Positions 1-6,398 of a DNA stretch of 10,927 nt are shown here, one piece after another (the stretch's first letter is position 1; each line of letters opens with the position of its first letter). A model generated the notes under the pieces. It had not been told where the DNA came from. It searched no databases and saw nothing but the letters and a program-made list of their open reading frames with translations. The DNA is taken from positions 1 through 10,927 of the forward strand of contig JAAZGN010000191.1 in NCBI GenBank assembly GCA_012511185.1. Reading direction: 5' to 3'. Position numbers and translations under genes: made by a program. The DNA is from Clostridiaceae bacterium (lineage in GTDB: Bacteria; Bacillota; Clostridia; Saccharofermentanales; DTU023).

Positions 1-152
1 GCCGCGCTGATGACGAAGAGCATGGGTCCGGCCAGTCCGAAGATGATGATGGAAGCGATGATCACCGGTACCAATGCGATGATGACATGCAACATGATGG
101 AACGCGTGGTGACTCGGTCGCGTATGTGCGGTGAAGAGGAGACATGAACCAT
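1..152 (-). CDS. rnfD: RnfD, Rnf complex membrane subunit D (N-terminal fragment)
   Basis: RnfD is an integral membrane subunit of the Rnf complex, which couples electron transfer from reduced ferredoxin to NAD+ to Na+ or H+ export. It belongs to the NqrB/RnfD family and carries covalently bound flavin. Only the first 50 or so codons are present; the gene continues past the left edge. The translation begins MVHVSSSPHIRDRVTTRSIM and runs into a hydrophobic segment. The SPHIRxxxTT..IM signature is typical of RnfD N-termini. The start at 152 is supported by a strong Shine-Dalgarno (AGGAGGG on the minus strand, plus-strand 161-167) 8 bases upstream. The rnfC reading frame continues 91 bases into this gene, so the two are probably translationally coupled. 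The order rnfC-rnfD fits the rnfCDGEAB operons of Clostridia; the remaining genes would lie outside the window. Confidence 0.9.
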   Translation of the reverse strand, partial: MVHVSSSPHIRDRVTTRSIMLHVIIALVPVIIASIIIFGLAGPMLFVISA

Positions 153-1513
153 TCCGATTTCCCTCCTTTTTCGGTCGAAGCCGCCGCCGCAGCTTGCATC
201 AGAGCCTTCCCGTTGCGGATGTTCTGGACAAGATAGCGTTTGGCGGGACAGACGTAGGAGCAGCTTCCACACTCAATGCAAGTCAGGACATGGCGTTCGT
301 TCAGCTCATTCACGCTGAGCGCACGGGCGGCTTTATCAAGCGCCATGGGCATCAGCTTCATGGGGCAGGCCCGGATGCAGCGTCCGCAAAGTATACAAGC
401 CGACTCTTCCGGCAGGCAGGCATCTTCTTCGTCGAAGATGAGGATGGCATTGTTATGCTTGACGACGGGCCGTGTGAGTTCGTCGACAGCGACTCCCATC
501 ATGGGCCCTCCCATGATAATTTTCCCGGGCGCTGACTTGGTTCCGCCCGCCTTTTCGATGACTTCCTCAATCATGGCGCCGATGGGAACTTCGAAGTTGC
601 CGGGCGCCGTGACGGCGCTGCCGTCCACGGTAATTACCTTTTTAACAAGCGGCATACCGGTTTTCAGGTAGCGGGCCAGAAAATGGAGTGTTGAGACGTT
701 ATGGACGATGACACCGACGTCGCTGGGCAGGCCCCCTTCGGGTACAACCCTGCCGTTCAGCAGGTGTATCAGGACTTTCTCGGCTCCGGTCGGGTAGGCA
801 GTCTTCAGTACTTTGAGGGTCATACCGCCCTTGGGCCAGTCAGGGTCATCCTTTTTTCTGTCGATGGCTTCCAGCAAGGCTTTTGCGCCGTCCTTCTTGT
901 TATCTTCAATGCCGAAAATCACCTGGTCGAAGCCGCACCATTTGGCGGCGGCCAGGGCTCCCTCGACCACCTCTTCGGCATCGTTGCAACAGACTGCGCA
1001 ATCGGCAGTAATATAGGGTTCACACTCGGCCGCGTTGACAATCAGGGTGTCGACCGGCTTGTCGGCCGGAGGGTTGAGCTTGACATGGGCGGGAAAGGCC
1101 GCGCCACCAAGGCCGACCAGGCCAGAGTCACGCACCGCGGCAAGAAAACTCTCCTTGTCGGTGACGACAGGAGGCTTGACCCCGGGGCTGACGGTATCCA
1201 GGCCGTCAGGGATAATGGTGACGTATTTGGCCAGGCTGCCATCACTCCAAATCTCATCGCTGATAGAGGCGACCTGGCCGGAAACACTGGCGTGGACCGG
1301 GACACTCCAGGCCCCGGTCGGCTTGCCCAGCGGCTGTCCGATATCGACGTGATCACCTTTGGCGACAATGGCCTCGCATCCGGGGCCGATCTGCATGTTA
1401 AGCGGGATGGTTACTTTTGAAAAGCCGGAAAGCGGGGTAATCGCCATTCCGACTGTGTTTTTGTTGTCTTTCGGATGGATGGACCGGGACAAACCAAGCA
1501 AGTTCATTCTCAT
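62..1513 (-). CDS. rnfC: RnfC, Rnf electron transport complex subunit C
   Basis: RnfC is the peripheral cytoplasmic subunit of the ferredoxin:NAD+ oxidoreductase and carries FMN/NADH-binding and Fe-S modules. The 483-residue product has the lipoyl-like PVHASVSGQV segment (residues 72-81), the nucleotide-site loop GLGGAAFP (134-141) with NAAECEPY (160-167), and two [4Fe-4S] motifs. The first has C373, C376, C379 and C383, followed by P384; the second has C412, C415, C418 and C422, followed by P423. The start at 1513 has AGGGAAG (plus-strand 1520-1526) at good spacing; a second ATG two codons on (1507) is less well placed. It is the first gene of a minus-strand operon and overlaps rnfD by 91 bases. 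Residues 454-483 are therefore encoded inside rnfD, do not look like family sequence, and could reflect a lost stop codon or an upstream indel. Identity is secure; only the C-terminal tail is doubtful. Confidence 0.95.
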   Translation of the reverse strand: MRMNLLGLSRSIHPKDNKNTVGMAITPLSGFSKVTIPLNMQIGPGCEAIVAKGDHVDIGQPLGKPTGAWSVPVHASVSGQVASISDEIWSDGSLAKYVTIIPDGLDTVSPGVKPPVVTDKESFLAAVRDSGLVGLGGAAFPAHVKLNPPADKPVDTLIVNAAECEPYITADCAVCCNDAEEVVEGALAAAKWCGFDQVIFGIEDNKKDGAKALLEAIDRKKDDPDWPKGGMTLKVLKTAYPTGAEKVLIHLLNGRVVPEGGLPSDVGVIVHNVSTLHFLARYLKTGMPLVKKVITVDGSAVTAPGNFEVPIGAMIEEVIEKAGGTKSAPGKIIMGGPMMGVAVDELTRPVVKHNNAILIFDEEDACLPEESACILCGRCIRACPMKLMPMALDKAARALSVNELNERHVLTCIECGSCSYVCPAKRYLVQNIRNGKALMQAAAAASTEKGGKSEWFMSPLHRTYATESPRVPSCCMSSSHWYR

Positions 1514-1591
1514 CTTTCTCTTCCCTACTCCTCTTAGCTGCGCGGGTCATCTGCCGGGATTCGCGGCTTGCTGGCACACACACGGGTTTTC

Positions 1592-1637
1592 TTAAAAATC
1601 CTTTAAATAGTGTAAGTCAAGTATTCCGCTATTTCAA
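1592..1637 (-). promoter_or_regulatory. Candidate promoter(s) of the rnf operon
   Basis: Two overlapping sigma-A-like arrangements can be read on the minus strand upstream of rnfC. One is TTGAAA (plus 1632-1637), 17 bases, TACACT (plus 1609-1614). The other is TTGACT (plus 1615-1620), 17 bases, TTTTAA (plus 1592-1597). Both would give a leader of roughly 75-95 bases. The area is AT-rich compared with its surroundings, as expected for a promoter. I cannot say which is used. Confidence 0.45.
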
Positions 1638-1658
1638 TATTGAATCGGGCCCACACGC

Positions 1659-1685
1659 TTGAAAAGACGCTGTCTGTGCTAGAAT
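1659..1685 (+). promoter_or_regulatory. Candidate promoter of the MATE gene (extended -10)
   Basis: TTGAAA (1659-1664) is followed after 15 bases by TAGAAT (1680-1685). TG at 1677-1678 makes an extended -10 (TGCTAGAAT). The short spacer is tolerable for an extended -10 promoter. Transcription would start near 1692, giving a leader of about 25 bases. The MATE start codon itself has only a weak ribosome binding site. Confidence 0.55.
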
Positions 1686-1716
1686 CAGTTGAAATTAATC
1701 GTGCGAAGTGTGATCC

Positions 1717-3093
1717 ATGCAAAAAGAAAAACAGCTTGACTTGTTAAAAGGCCGTATTCTGCCCACCGTGGTGAAGTTGGCCATGCCCATCATGGCCACC
1801 TCTTTCGTTGGTTTGGCCTATAACCTGACCGATATGTTCTGGGTCTCGTCGCTGGGCGAGCGCGCGGTCGCCGCTGTCGGCTCGGCCGGCATCCTCTTCT
1901 GGCTGGTTGAGAGCCTGTTCGCCCTGCCGCGTATCGGCGGCCAGGTGCTGGTCGGCCAGTCTTTGGGAGCAGGTGATACGAAAGAAGCCAGGGGCTGGGC
2001 CCGCGCGGCGCTTCGGACAGGTTATCTGATGGCGGCAGTCCTGACCCTTGTTTTTGTTCTCTTCAAATGTCCCCTGACATCGATTTTTCACTTCAATGAC
2101 CTTGAGACCATCGTACGCACAGAGACTTACCTGTGGATCGTCGGACTGGGCATGATTGCCCATGTCGGCGGCAGGCTTTACAGCGCCATCCTGACCGCTT
2201 CCGGCAACAGTTTCACTCCCTTTGTCATCTTAGTCACGGGATAGGCACTCAATATGGTGCTTGATCCGCTTTTCATCCTTGGTTTTCGGTTGGATGTCGC
2301 GGGCGCCGCACTAGCGACGCTCCTGTCTGAAACAATCGCTTTCGTCCTCATGCTGATCGCCGTCAGGCGAAATGAGTATTTTGCCCGCCTGCGACTTTTC
2401 AGCGGCCCGGCAGAGATCCATCGCCTGAAGCCCATCGCCAGGCTGGGGGCCCCCGTCACCATGCAGTCGGGCGTTCACGCCATGGTCACCATCTTGATTT
2501 CCCGACTTGTTGTCCGCTTTGGTGACCTGGCTGTCGCCGCGCAACGGCTGGGCGCTCAGATTGAGAGCATTTCCTGGATGACGGCTGACGGTTTCGCCGC
2601 GGCTGTGAACGCCTTCATGGCACAGAACTTCGGCGCCGGGGAACACCGTCGCGTCCGCAGGGGTTACTGGTCGGGCTTTTGGCTGGTATCTGCCATTTGT
2701 ACGGTCACTTCTTTGATTCTTCTGTTTTTCGGAGCCCCCATCATGGCCATCTTCTTCACAGATCCCTTGGCACTCGGACACGGTGCCGATTATCTTCGTA
2801 TCCTGTCCGCTTCCCAGCTCCTGATGGGGATCCAGCTTCTGACAAGTTCCGCCTTCGCGGCGCTGGGGCAGTCGCTGGTGCCCTCCATTGTGATTACCGG
2901 GCTCATGGTCGCGCGTATCCCGCTCGGTACTTATCTTTCGGGCACGGCGCTGGGTGTCAGTGGGATCTGGTGGTCCTTTTCCATTACGACCAACCTGGCC
3001 GGACTGGCCCTGGTCATCGCCCTGCCCTTCTATATGCGTCATCTTGAAAGGCGGCCGGTTGCGGCAATCGCTTCATACGAGCCGGACACTTAG
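1717..3093 (+). pseudogene. MATE-family multidrug/Na+ antiporter, interrupted by an in-frame TAG
   Basis: MATE transporters are 12-helix inner-membrane exporters of drugs and organic cations driven by Na+ or H+. The frame 1717-3093 encodes about 458 positions, the normal family length, but codon 176 (2242-2244) is TAG. Before it, the protein starts LLKGRILPTVVKLAMPIMAT and has YNLTDMFWV and AVAAVGSAG, typical of MATE helices 1-2. Straight after the TAG the same frame resumes with ALNMVLDPLFI, the conserved MATE segment near helix 6, and later has a second-half repeat (LGAPVTMQSG; ADGFAAAVNAFMAQNFGAG). No bases are missing, so one substitution (for example TTG to TAG) explains it. An ATG at 2254 could reinitiate the second half, but without a clear Shine-Dalgarno. 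The gene is divergent from rnf and ends in TAG itself. Family identity is strong; whether it is a true nonsense mutation or a sequence error cannot be decided here. Confidence 0.88.
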
Positions 3094-3099
3094 GGCGAC

Positions 3100-3129
3100 T
3101 TGCGGCTGATCACGTCTTTATGCTATGAT
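3100..3129 (+). promoter_or_regulatory. Promoter of secG (extended -10)
   Basis: TTGCGG (3100-3105), an 18-base spacer, then TATGAT (3124-3129) preceded by TG at 3121-3122, giving the extended -10 TGCTATGAT. The predicted start of transcription is near 3136. This excludes the upstream in-frame ATG at 3125 as the secG start and supports the one at 3164. Confidence 0.65.
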
Positions 3130-3163
3130 TGTCCGGCGTGCGACGCCAAAGGGAGGAACAGCA

Positions 3164-3421
3164 ATGAAAGCTGCGCGGATAATATTCATCGTTCTCGATA
3201 TCCTGGCCTGCATCGGCCTGATCGTGACGGTCATGATGCAGGAAAGCAAATCCAAGGGACTTGGTGTGCTCTCAGGGGATTCCGGTGGCTCCGACACCTT
3301 TTACGGCAAGACAAAAGGTCGCACCAAGGAAGGTATTTTGAAGAAATTGACAACCGGTTTCGCCATCGCATTTGCAGTTTTTACCTTGGTCCTCTACCTT
3401 CTTACAGGACGCGGCGCCTGA
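3164..3421 (+). CDS. secG: SecG, preprotein translocase subunit
   Basis: SecG is the small auxiliary subunit of the SecYEG channel that exports unfolded proteins across the cytoplasmic membrane. The 85-residue product has two transmembrane helices (about residues 5-24 and 64-81). The family MMQESK segment follows helix 1, and a polar Gly/Ser-rich linker contains GGSDTFYGK (41-49), as is usual in clostridial SecG. I chose the ATG at 3164 because GGGAGG (3151-3156) lies 7 bases upstream and because the longer in-frame ATG at 3125 falls inside the promoter's -10. The gene has its own promoter and an intrinsic terminator about 30 bases after the stop, so it is probably transcribed largely alone. 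In many Firmicutes secG precedes rnr and smpB; here it does not. Confidence 0.93.
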   Translation: MKAARIIFIVLDILACIGLIVTVMMQESKSKGLGVLSGDSGGSDTFYGKTKGRTKEGILKKLTTGFAIAFAVFTLVLYLLTGRGA

Positions 3422-3453
3422 CCGGCTCTGCCTTTTGCCAGGAGACCTTAAGG

Positions 3454-3475
3454 AGAGCCTTGCGGCTCTTTTTTT
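3454..3475 (+). terminator. Intrinsic terminator after secG
   Basis: The perfect 6-bp stem AGAGCC/GGCTCT (3454-3459 with 3464-3469) closes a TTGC loop and is followed directly by six T (3470-3475). A-T and G-U pairs between upstream AAGG and the T run could lengthen the stem. It lies between secG and mtaB; I see no good promoter between it and mtaB, so mtaB may depend on read-through or a weak promoter. Confidence 0.88.
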
Positions 3476-3514
3476 ATCCACACCCATGAACCGGACAGCG
3501 GAAGGAATGAGCGA

Positions 3515-4828
3515 ATGAAATTCACGGTTTCAGCGCTGGGCTGCAAGACAAATCAGTATGAGATGGACGCGCTGGCACAAAAGCTGTGCAGTTACGGGAT
3601 GACGCCGGCCATACCTGGGGAGCAGGCGGATCTTTGTGTCCTCAACACCTGTGCGGTGACGGGCGAGGCGGAAAGAAAATCCCGCCAGCTCCTGCGACGC
3701 TTTCGCAGGGAAAATCCCGGCGCCCTCATTGTTGCCTGCGGTTGCTATTCCCAGCTCGATGACCTGGCCTCCCTGGCCGACCTGACGGCGGGAACCAGCC
3801 GTCGCGATCAGCTGCCGGAGCTTATTTTCGCAGCTCTCAAAGGAAAGACAGATCTTCCAGCCAACTATATTCAATCATTATTGTCAGGTGCCGTCTACGA
3901 GGAACTGGGCGCAACGGCGGTGCCAAAGGAAACACGTGCCTTCCTTAAGATCCAGGATGGCTGTGACAACCGCTGTGCCTACTGCGCCATCTGTCTGGCG
4001 CGGGGACCAGCCAGGAGCCGGTCCATGGAAAAGATACGCGGGGAAGCGGAAGATCTTGCTGGGCGGGGCTTTTCCGAGATCGTCCTGACGGGAACCAACA
4101 TCAACGCCTATGGAATCGACTTTAAAGGGGGCGATCAGGCAGTCGGTCTGGCGGATGTCCTGGACATGCTGGACAAGGTAGACGGAATCAGGCGGATCAG
4201 GCTTGGCTCGCTCGAATCAGGGACTATTACCCCGCGGTTTATGGAGCGGGTGTCGGGTCTTCGCCACCTTTGTCCCTCCTTTCATCTTTCTTTGCAGAGC
4301 GGCTCGGACCGGATTTTGAAGACCATGAGGCGAAGAGATACAAGCGGAAAATTCCGGGATGCCGTCGAGCGGATCCGGGCATGCTTTCCTTGGGCGGGAA
4401 TCACAAGCGACCTGATCGTCGGCTTCCCGGGTGAAACGGACCACGATTTCGAGGAAACGGTCGCCTTTTGTCGTGAAATCGGCTTTTTGAGAATCCATGT
4501 TTTTCGTTACTCGGCGCGACCGGGTACGACCGCTTCCACCATGGCCGGCCAGGTTCCCGAAGAGCTGGCAGCCTTGCGGTCCCGTATCCTGCACGGCACT
4601 GCATCCGAACTGGCCGCCCGGGCCATCAAGGCCCGGATGGGTCAGACGAGGGACGTTTTGGTTGAACAGATCGACGAAAAAGGAAGGGCCTTGGGATATA
4701 CACCCGAGTACATCCAGGTAAAAGGAGGGCCCGCCGGCCCGCAAACTGCAGTCTTGCAACGCGGACAAATCCGGGCCATGCGCATGACCGGCCTTGAGGG
4801 GGAAACGGCGCTGGCAGCGATCGTCTAA
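3515..4828 (+). CDS. mtaB: MtaB-type tRNA t6A37 methylthiotransferase (radical SAM)
   Basis: MtaB converts N6-threonylcarbamoyladenosine at position 37 of ANN-decoding tRNAs to its 2-methylthio form, using a radical-SAM cluster and an auxiliary [4Fe-4S] cluster. The 437-residue product shows all three family modules. The N-terminal methylthiotransferase domain has C10 (GCKTNQYE), C46 (NTCAV) and C77 (GCY). The radical-SAM motif is C150-xxx-C154-xx-C157, followed by RGPARSR. A C-terminal TRAM-like domain covers about residues 375-437. GCKTNQYE and the NTCAVTGEAERKSRQ region separate MtaB from MiaB and RimO. An odd point is C160 at the position where relatives usually have Pro (IIPYARG; here AICLARG), which adds a fourth closely spaced cysteine. 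The start is supported by GGAAGG about 10 bases upstream. The gene stands between the secG terminator and ireB. Confidence 0.93.
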   Translation: MKFTVSALGCKTNQYEMDALAQKLCSYGMTPAIPGEQADLCVLNTCAVTGEAERKSRQLLRRFRRENPGALIVACGCYSQLDDLASLADLTAGTSRRDQLPELIFAALKGKTDLPANYIQSLLSGAVYEELGATAVPKETRAFLKIQDGCDNRCAYCAICLARGPARSRSMEKIRGEAEDLAGRGFSEIVLTGTNINAYGIDFKGGDQAVGLADVLDMLDKVDGIRRIRLGSLESGTITPRFMERVSGLRHLCPSFHLSLQSGSDRILKTMRRRDTSGKFRDAVERIRACFPWAGITSDLIVGFPGETDHDFEETVAFCREIGFLRIHVFRYSARPGTTASTMAGQVPEELAALRSRILHGTASELAARAIKARMGQTRDVLVEQIDEKGRALGYTPEYIQVKGGPAGPQTAVLQRGQIRAMRMTGLEGETALAAIV

Positions 4829-4849
4829 ACGGTTTTTGGCTTGGCAACG

Positions 4850-4858
4850 TGGTAAACT
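4850..4858 (+). promoter_or_regulatory. Weak candidate promoter before ireB
   Basis: TGGTAAACT (4850-4858) matches an extended -10, but there is no convincing -35 hexamer. The predicted transcription start, near 4865, would fall at the ireB Shine-Dalgarno (TGGAGGT, 4864-4870), leaving an unusually short leader. It may be coincidence, with ireB read through from mtaB. Confidence 0.25.
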
Positions 4859-4874
4859 TGAACTGGAGGTAGTT

Positions 4875-5126
4875 ATGGAAGAACAGGATACGAATCGTTT
4901 TGAAATAGGCAGCGAAAAACGTCTTGCCGTCCACCAGATTATGGCTGAGGTAATGAAAGCGCTCGAGGAAAAAGGTTACGACCCGATCAATCAGCTGGTC
5001 GGTTACTTTCTTTCCGGAGATCCCACTTACATCACCAGTCATCTTGGTGCCCGCGGTGTGATCCGCCGCCTGGAGCGCGATGAACTGCTCGAAGTCGTCA
5101 TCAGGGATTACGTCGACCGCCTCTGA
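4875..5126 (+). CDS. ireB: IreB family regulatory phosphoprotein (UPF0297)
   Basis: IreB is a small cytoplasmic protein, known from Enterococcus as a substrate of the PASTA Ser/Thr kinase IreK, that lowers cephalosporin resistance; in most Firmicutes its role is unknown. The 83-residue product carries the family core EKGYDPINQLVGYFLSGDP (residues 33-51) followed by YITSHLGARGVIRRLERDE. In Enterococcus the phosphorylated threonines lie near the N-terminus; T6 is the only threonine in that part here. The start at 4875 is set by TGGAGGT (4864-4870) 4 bases upstream; the longer open frame before it is mtaB shadow. ruvX begins 4 bases after the stop. The order ireB-ruvX-DUF1292 is conserved in Firmicutes, but the usual upstream alaS is replaced by mtaB. 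Confidence 0.92.
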   Translation: MEEQDTNRFEIGSEKRLAVHQIMAEVMKALEEKGYDPINQLVGYFLSGDPTYITSHLGARGVIRRLERDELLEVVIRDYVDRL

Positions 5127-5130
5127 AGTA

Positions 5131-5586
5131 ATGCTTGGACGTGTTTTGGGTATTGACTTCGGAACCCGCAGGGTTGGCGTTGCTGTGAGCGACCCGATGC
5201 GCCTCCTGGCAAGGCGCCTGGTAACCCTCGACCGGGTTCGCGGTGACGGCGAGGGACCTGTGAGTGAAATTATCGCCTTGTGCGCGGAGCATGATGCAGA
5301 CACCATTGTGGTCGGCTATCCAGCCCGGACCGACGGGCGGTATTCGGAAACAGGCGCGCTTGCATCAGCTTTTGCCGACGCCCTGCGCCAAGCTTCTGAC
5401 TGCAGGGTTGAACTCTGCGACGAACGGTACACATCGGTTCTGGCGTCCCGGTTAATCATCGAAACTGCCAGTAAAAAGAAAAGAAGGGATAAGAGCCTGG
5501 TCGACCGCGTCGCGGCAGAGATCCTCTTGCAGGACTGGCTGGACCGCGAGAGGGGCGGCCTGACTGCGGGTCCCTGCGGATCGTGA
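5131..5586 (+). CDS. ruvX: RuvX/YqgF family RNase H-fold nuclease (YrrK-like)
   Basis: This family has an RNase H-like fold. Members are called putative Holliday junction resolvases, and E. coli YqgF is linked to 5' maturation of 16S rRNA. The 151-residue product has the three expected acidic sites: D9 in GIDFGTRRVG, E98 in DERYTS, and D125 in VDRVAAEILLQDWL. VGYPARTDG (61-69) stands where the family has a GLP-xxxDG loop. The start at 5131 comes directly before the GxDFG strand and lies 4 bases after the ireB stop, suggesting translational coupling; the Shine-Dalgarno is weak. A longer open frame starting inside ireB is not needed. The stop codon TGA (5584-5586) is part of a candidate promoter for the next gene. 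Confidence 0.92.
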   Translation: MLGRVLGIDFGTRRVGVAVSDPMRLLARRLVTLDRVRGDGEGPVSEIIALCAEHDADTIVVGYPARTDGRYSETGALASAFADALRQASDCRVELCDERYTSVLASRLIIETASKKKRRDKSLVDRVAAEILLQDWLDRERGGLTAGPCGS

Positions 5587-5592
5587 TATAAT
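5584..5592 (+). promoter_or_regulatory. Candidate promoter of the DUF1292 pair (consensus extended -10)
   Basis: TGATATAAT (5584-5592) is a perfect extended -10, and its TGA is the ruvX stop codon. The 17-base-spaced -35 position reads CTGCGG (5564-5569), close to the TTGCGG of the secG promoter. Transcription would start near 5599, leaving a leader of about 67 bases with no clear hairpin. Confidence 0.6.
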
Positions 5593-5665
5593 GCCTTCGA
5601 TCACGGCGTCTATCAGATGATGGATCGCGTGTGAAAAGAAAATAATTCCTTGGAGGAATCAATCA

Positions 5666-6028
5666 ATGAAGAATTTCCAGGTACTCTGCATGTCGGAAGA
5701 TGAGCATGACCGCTGTTGTGAAGAAGGTGTCGATGAACTTTTTGACGAAGACGCCTATGTCGTTTTGACTGATACGGAAACAGGAGAAGACTACTCTTTC
5801 ATCATGGCGGATACCTTTTCCCATGAAGGGGAGGAATATTGTGTCCTGGTCGACCCGTCCGAAGGCGATGAAGACGAGATGAGCTTGTTCTTCATGAAGT
5901 TTGTGGTCGGGGATGAAGGGGAGGAAGTGCTCGTAGGTCTCGAGGATGACGAGGACGAAGCTGTCTACCAAGCCTATCAAGCCCTGCTGGAAGAGTGCGA
6001 CGATGACGGAGATTTCCCGGAAGCGTAA
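5666..6028 (+). CDS. DUF1292 family protein, highly acidic (YrzB-like)
   Basis: DUF1292 proteins are small cytoplasmic Firmicutes proteins of unknown function, often directly downstream of ruvX. The 120-residue product has the family pattern: VVLTDTETGEDYSF (about 32-45), then a DTF..EGEEYCVLVDP segment (about 49-63). By my count about 42 of 120 residues are Asp or Glu, with runs such as GDEDE, LEDDEDE and CDDDGD, so the protein must be strongly negatively charged. The start is secured by TGGAGGAATC (5651-5660) just upstream. It has its own candidate promoter and overlaps the next gene by 26 bases. The function is not known and I do not propose one. Confidence 0.85.
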   Translation: MKNFQVLCMSEDEHDRCCEEGVDELFDEDAYVVLTDTETGEDYSFIMADTFSHEGEEYCVLVDPSEGDEDEMSLFFMKFVVGDEGEEVLVGLEDDEDEAVYQAYQALLEECDDDGDFPEA

Positions 6029-6353
6029 TCAACCGCGCGAACGCCCGCTTCGGGAAAATGACCGGAGGCGCGCGGGGGACGGCGTTCTTGCCATCCTTGT
6101 GGATGAGCGGAGCGGCCGCGAGTATTATGTGTCACTCCTGGACTCCTTTTCGATCGGGGGGCAGACCTACACCGTTATGTATAATTACGAACCCGACGAC
6201 GGCAAAAGGGCCAGCCCCGAGGTCGTCATCATGCGCTCGTGGAAGGATGAGAACGGTGAGCATGTCTTTTCTTCCGTCACAAGCAGGAAAGAACTCGATC
6301 GCGCCTTTGAGTATTTTTTTGAACGGTATACCGGCTCGATCGTCCGCCCCTAG
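6003..6353 (+). CDS. Second DUF1292 family protein, paralogue of its upstream neighbour
   Basis: The 116-residue product repeats the DUF1292 pattern of the preceding gene: VLAILVDERSGREYYVSLLDSF, then IGGQTYTVMYNYEPDDG. It ends with a ...KELDRAFEYFFERY helix like the C-terminal helix of the first copy. Unlike that copy it has a strongly basic N-terminus (RKRNQPRERPLRENDRRR) and is far less acidic. I chose the ATG at 6003, which overlaps the upstream gene by 26 bases and has GGAAGAG (5989-5995) 7 bases before it. A longer frame from 5946 would overlap more and lacks a binding site. The overlap points to coupled translation. Its stop is TAG, showing TAG is an ordinary stop here. Tandem duplication followed by divergence is my inference. 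Confidence 0.8.
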   Translation: MTEISRKRNQPRERPLRENDRRRAGDGVLAILVDERSGREYYVSLLDSFSIGGQTYTVMYNYEPDDGKRASPEVVIMRSWKDENGEHVFSSVTSRKELDRAFEYFFERYTGSIVRP

Positions 6354-6398
6354 TTGACCCGCCTCCTTTAACGGGCGTGTGGATGGAGCCTGCCTGCC

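Noticed and set aside
701..1420. 239-codon plus-strand open frame opposite rnfC, and shorter ones at 131-535, 276-671 and 1035-1352
   Set aside because: They lie fully antisense to a confident rnfC, have no family-like sequence or binding site, and are expected by chance in GC-rich coding DNA.
1514..1716. Riboswitch or small RNA in the divergent rnfC/MATE gap
   Set aside because: Apart from promoter-like elements I see no strong hairpin, terminator or known riboswitch core in these 203 bases.
2242..2244. TAG as pyrrolysine or a reassigned codon in the MATE gene
   Set aside because: TAG ends the same MATE frame at 3091-3093 and the second DUF1292 gene at 6351-6353, and MATE proteins are not known to carry pyrrolysine.
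2311..3042. 243-codon minus-strand open frame
   Set aside because: Antisense to the second half of the MATE gene; polar low-information sequence with no recognisable motif.
3125..3166. Longer secG starting at ATG 3125
   Set aside because: This ATG lies within the -10 element and lacks a binding site; the ATG at 3164 has GGGAGG at correct spacing.
6358..6375. Hairpin CCCG/CGGG between the second DUF1292 gene and the CPBP gene as a terminator
   Set aside because: The stem is only 4 bp with a 10-base loop, and no T run follows.
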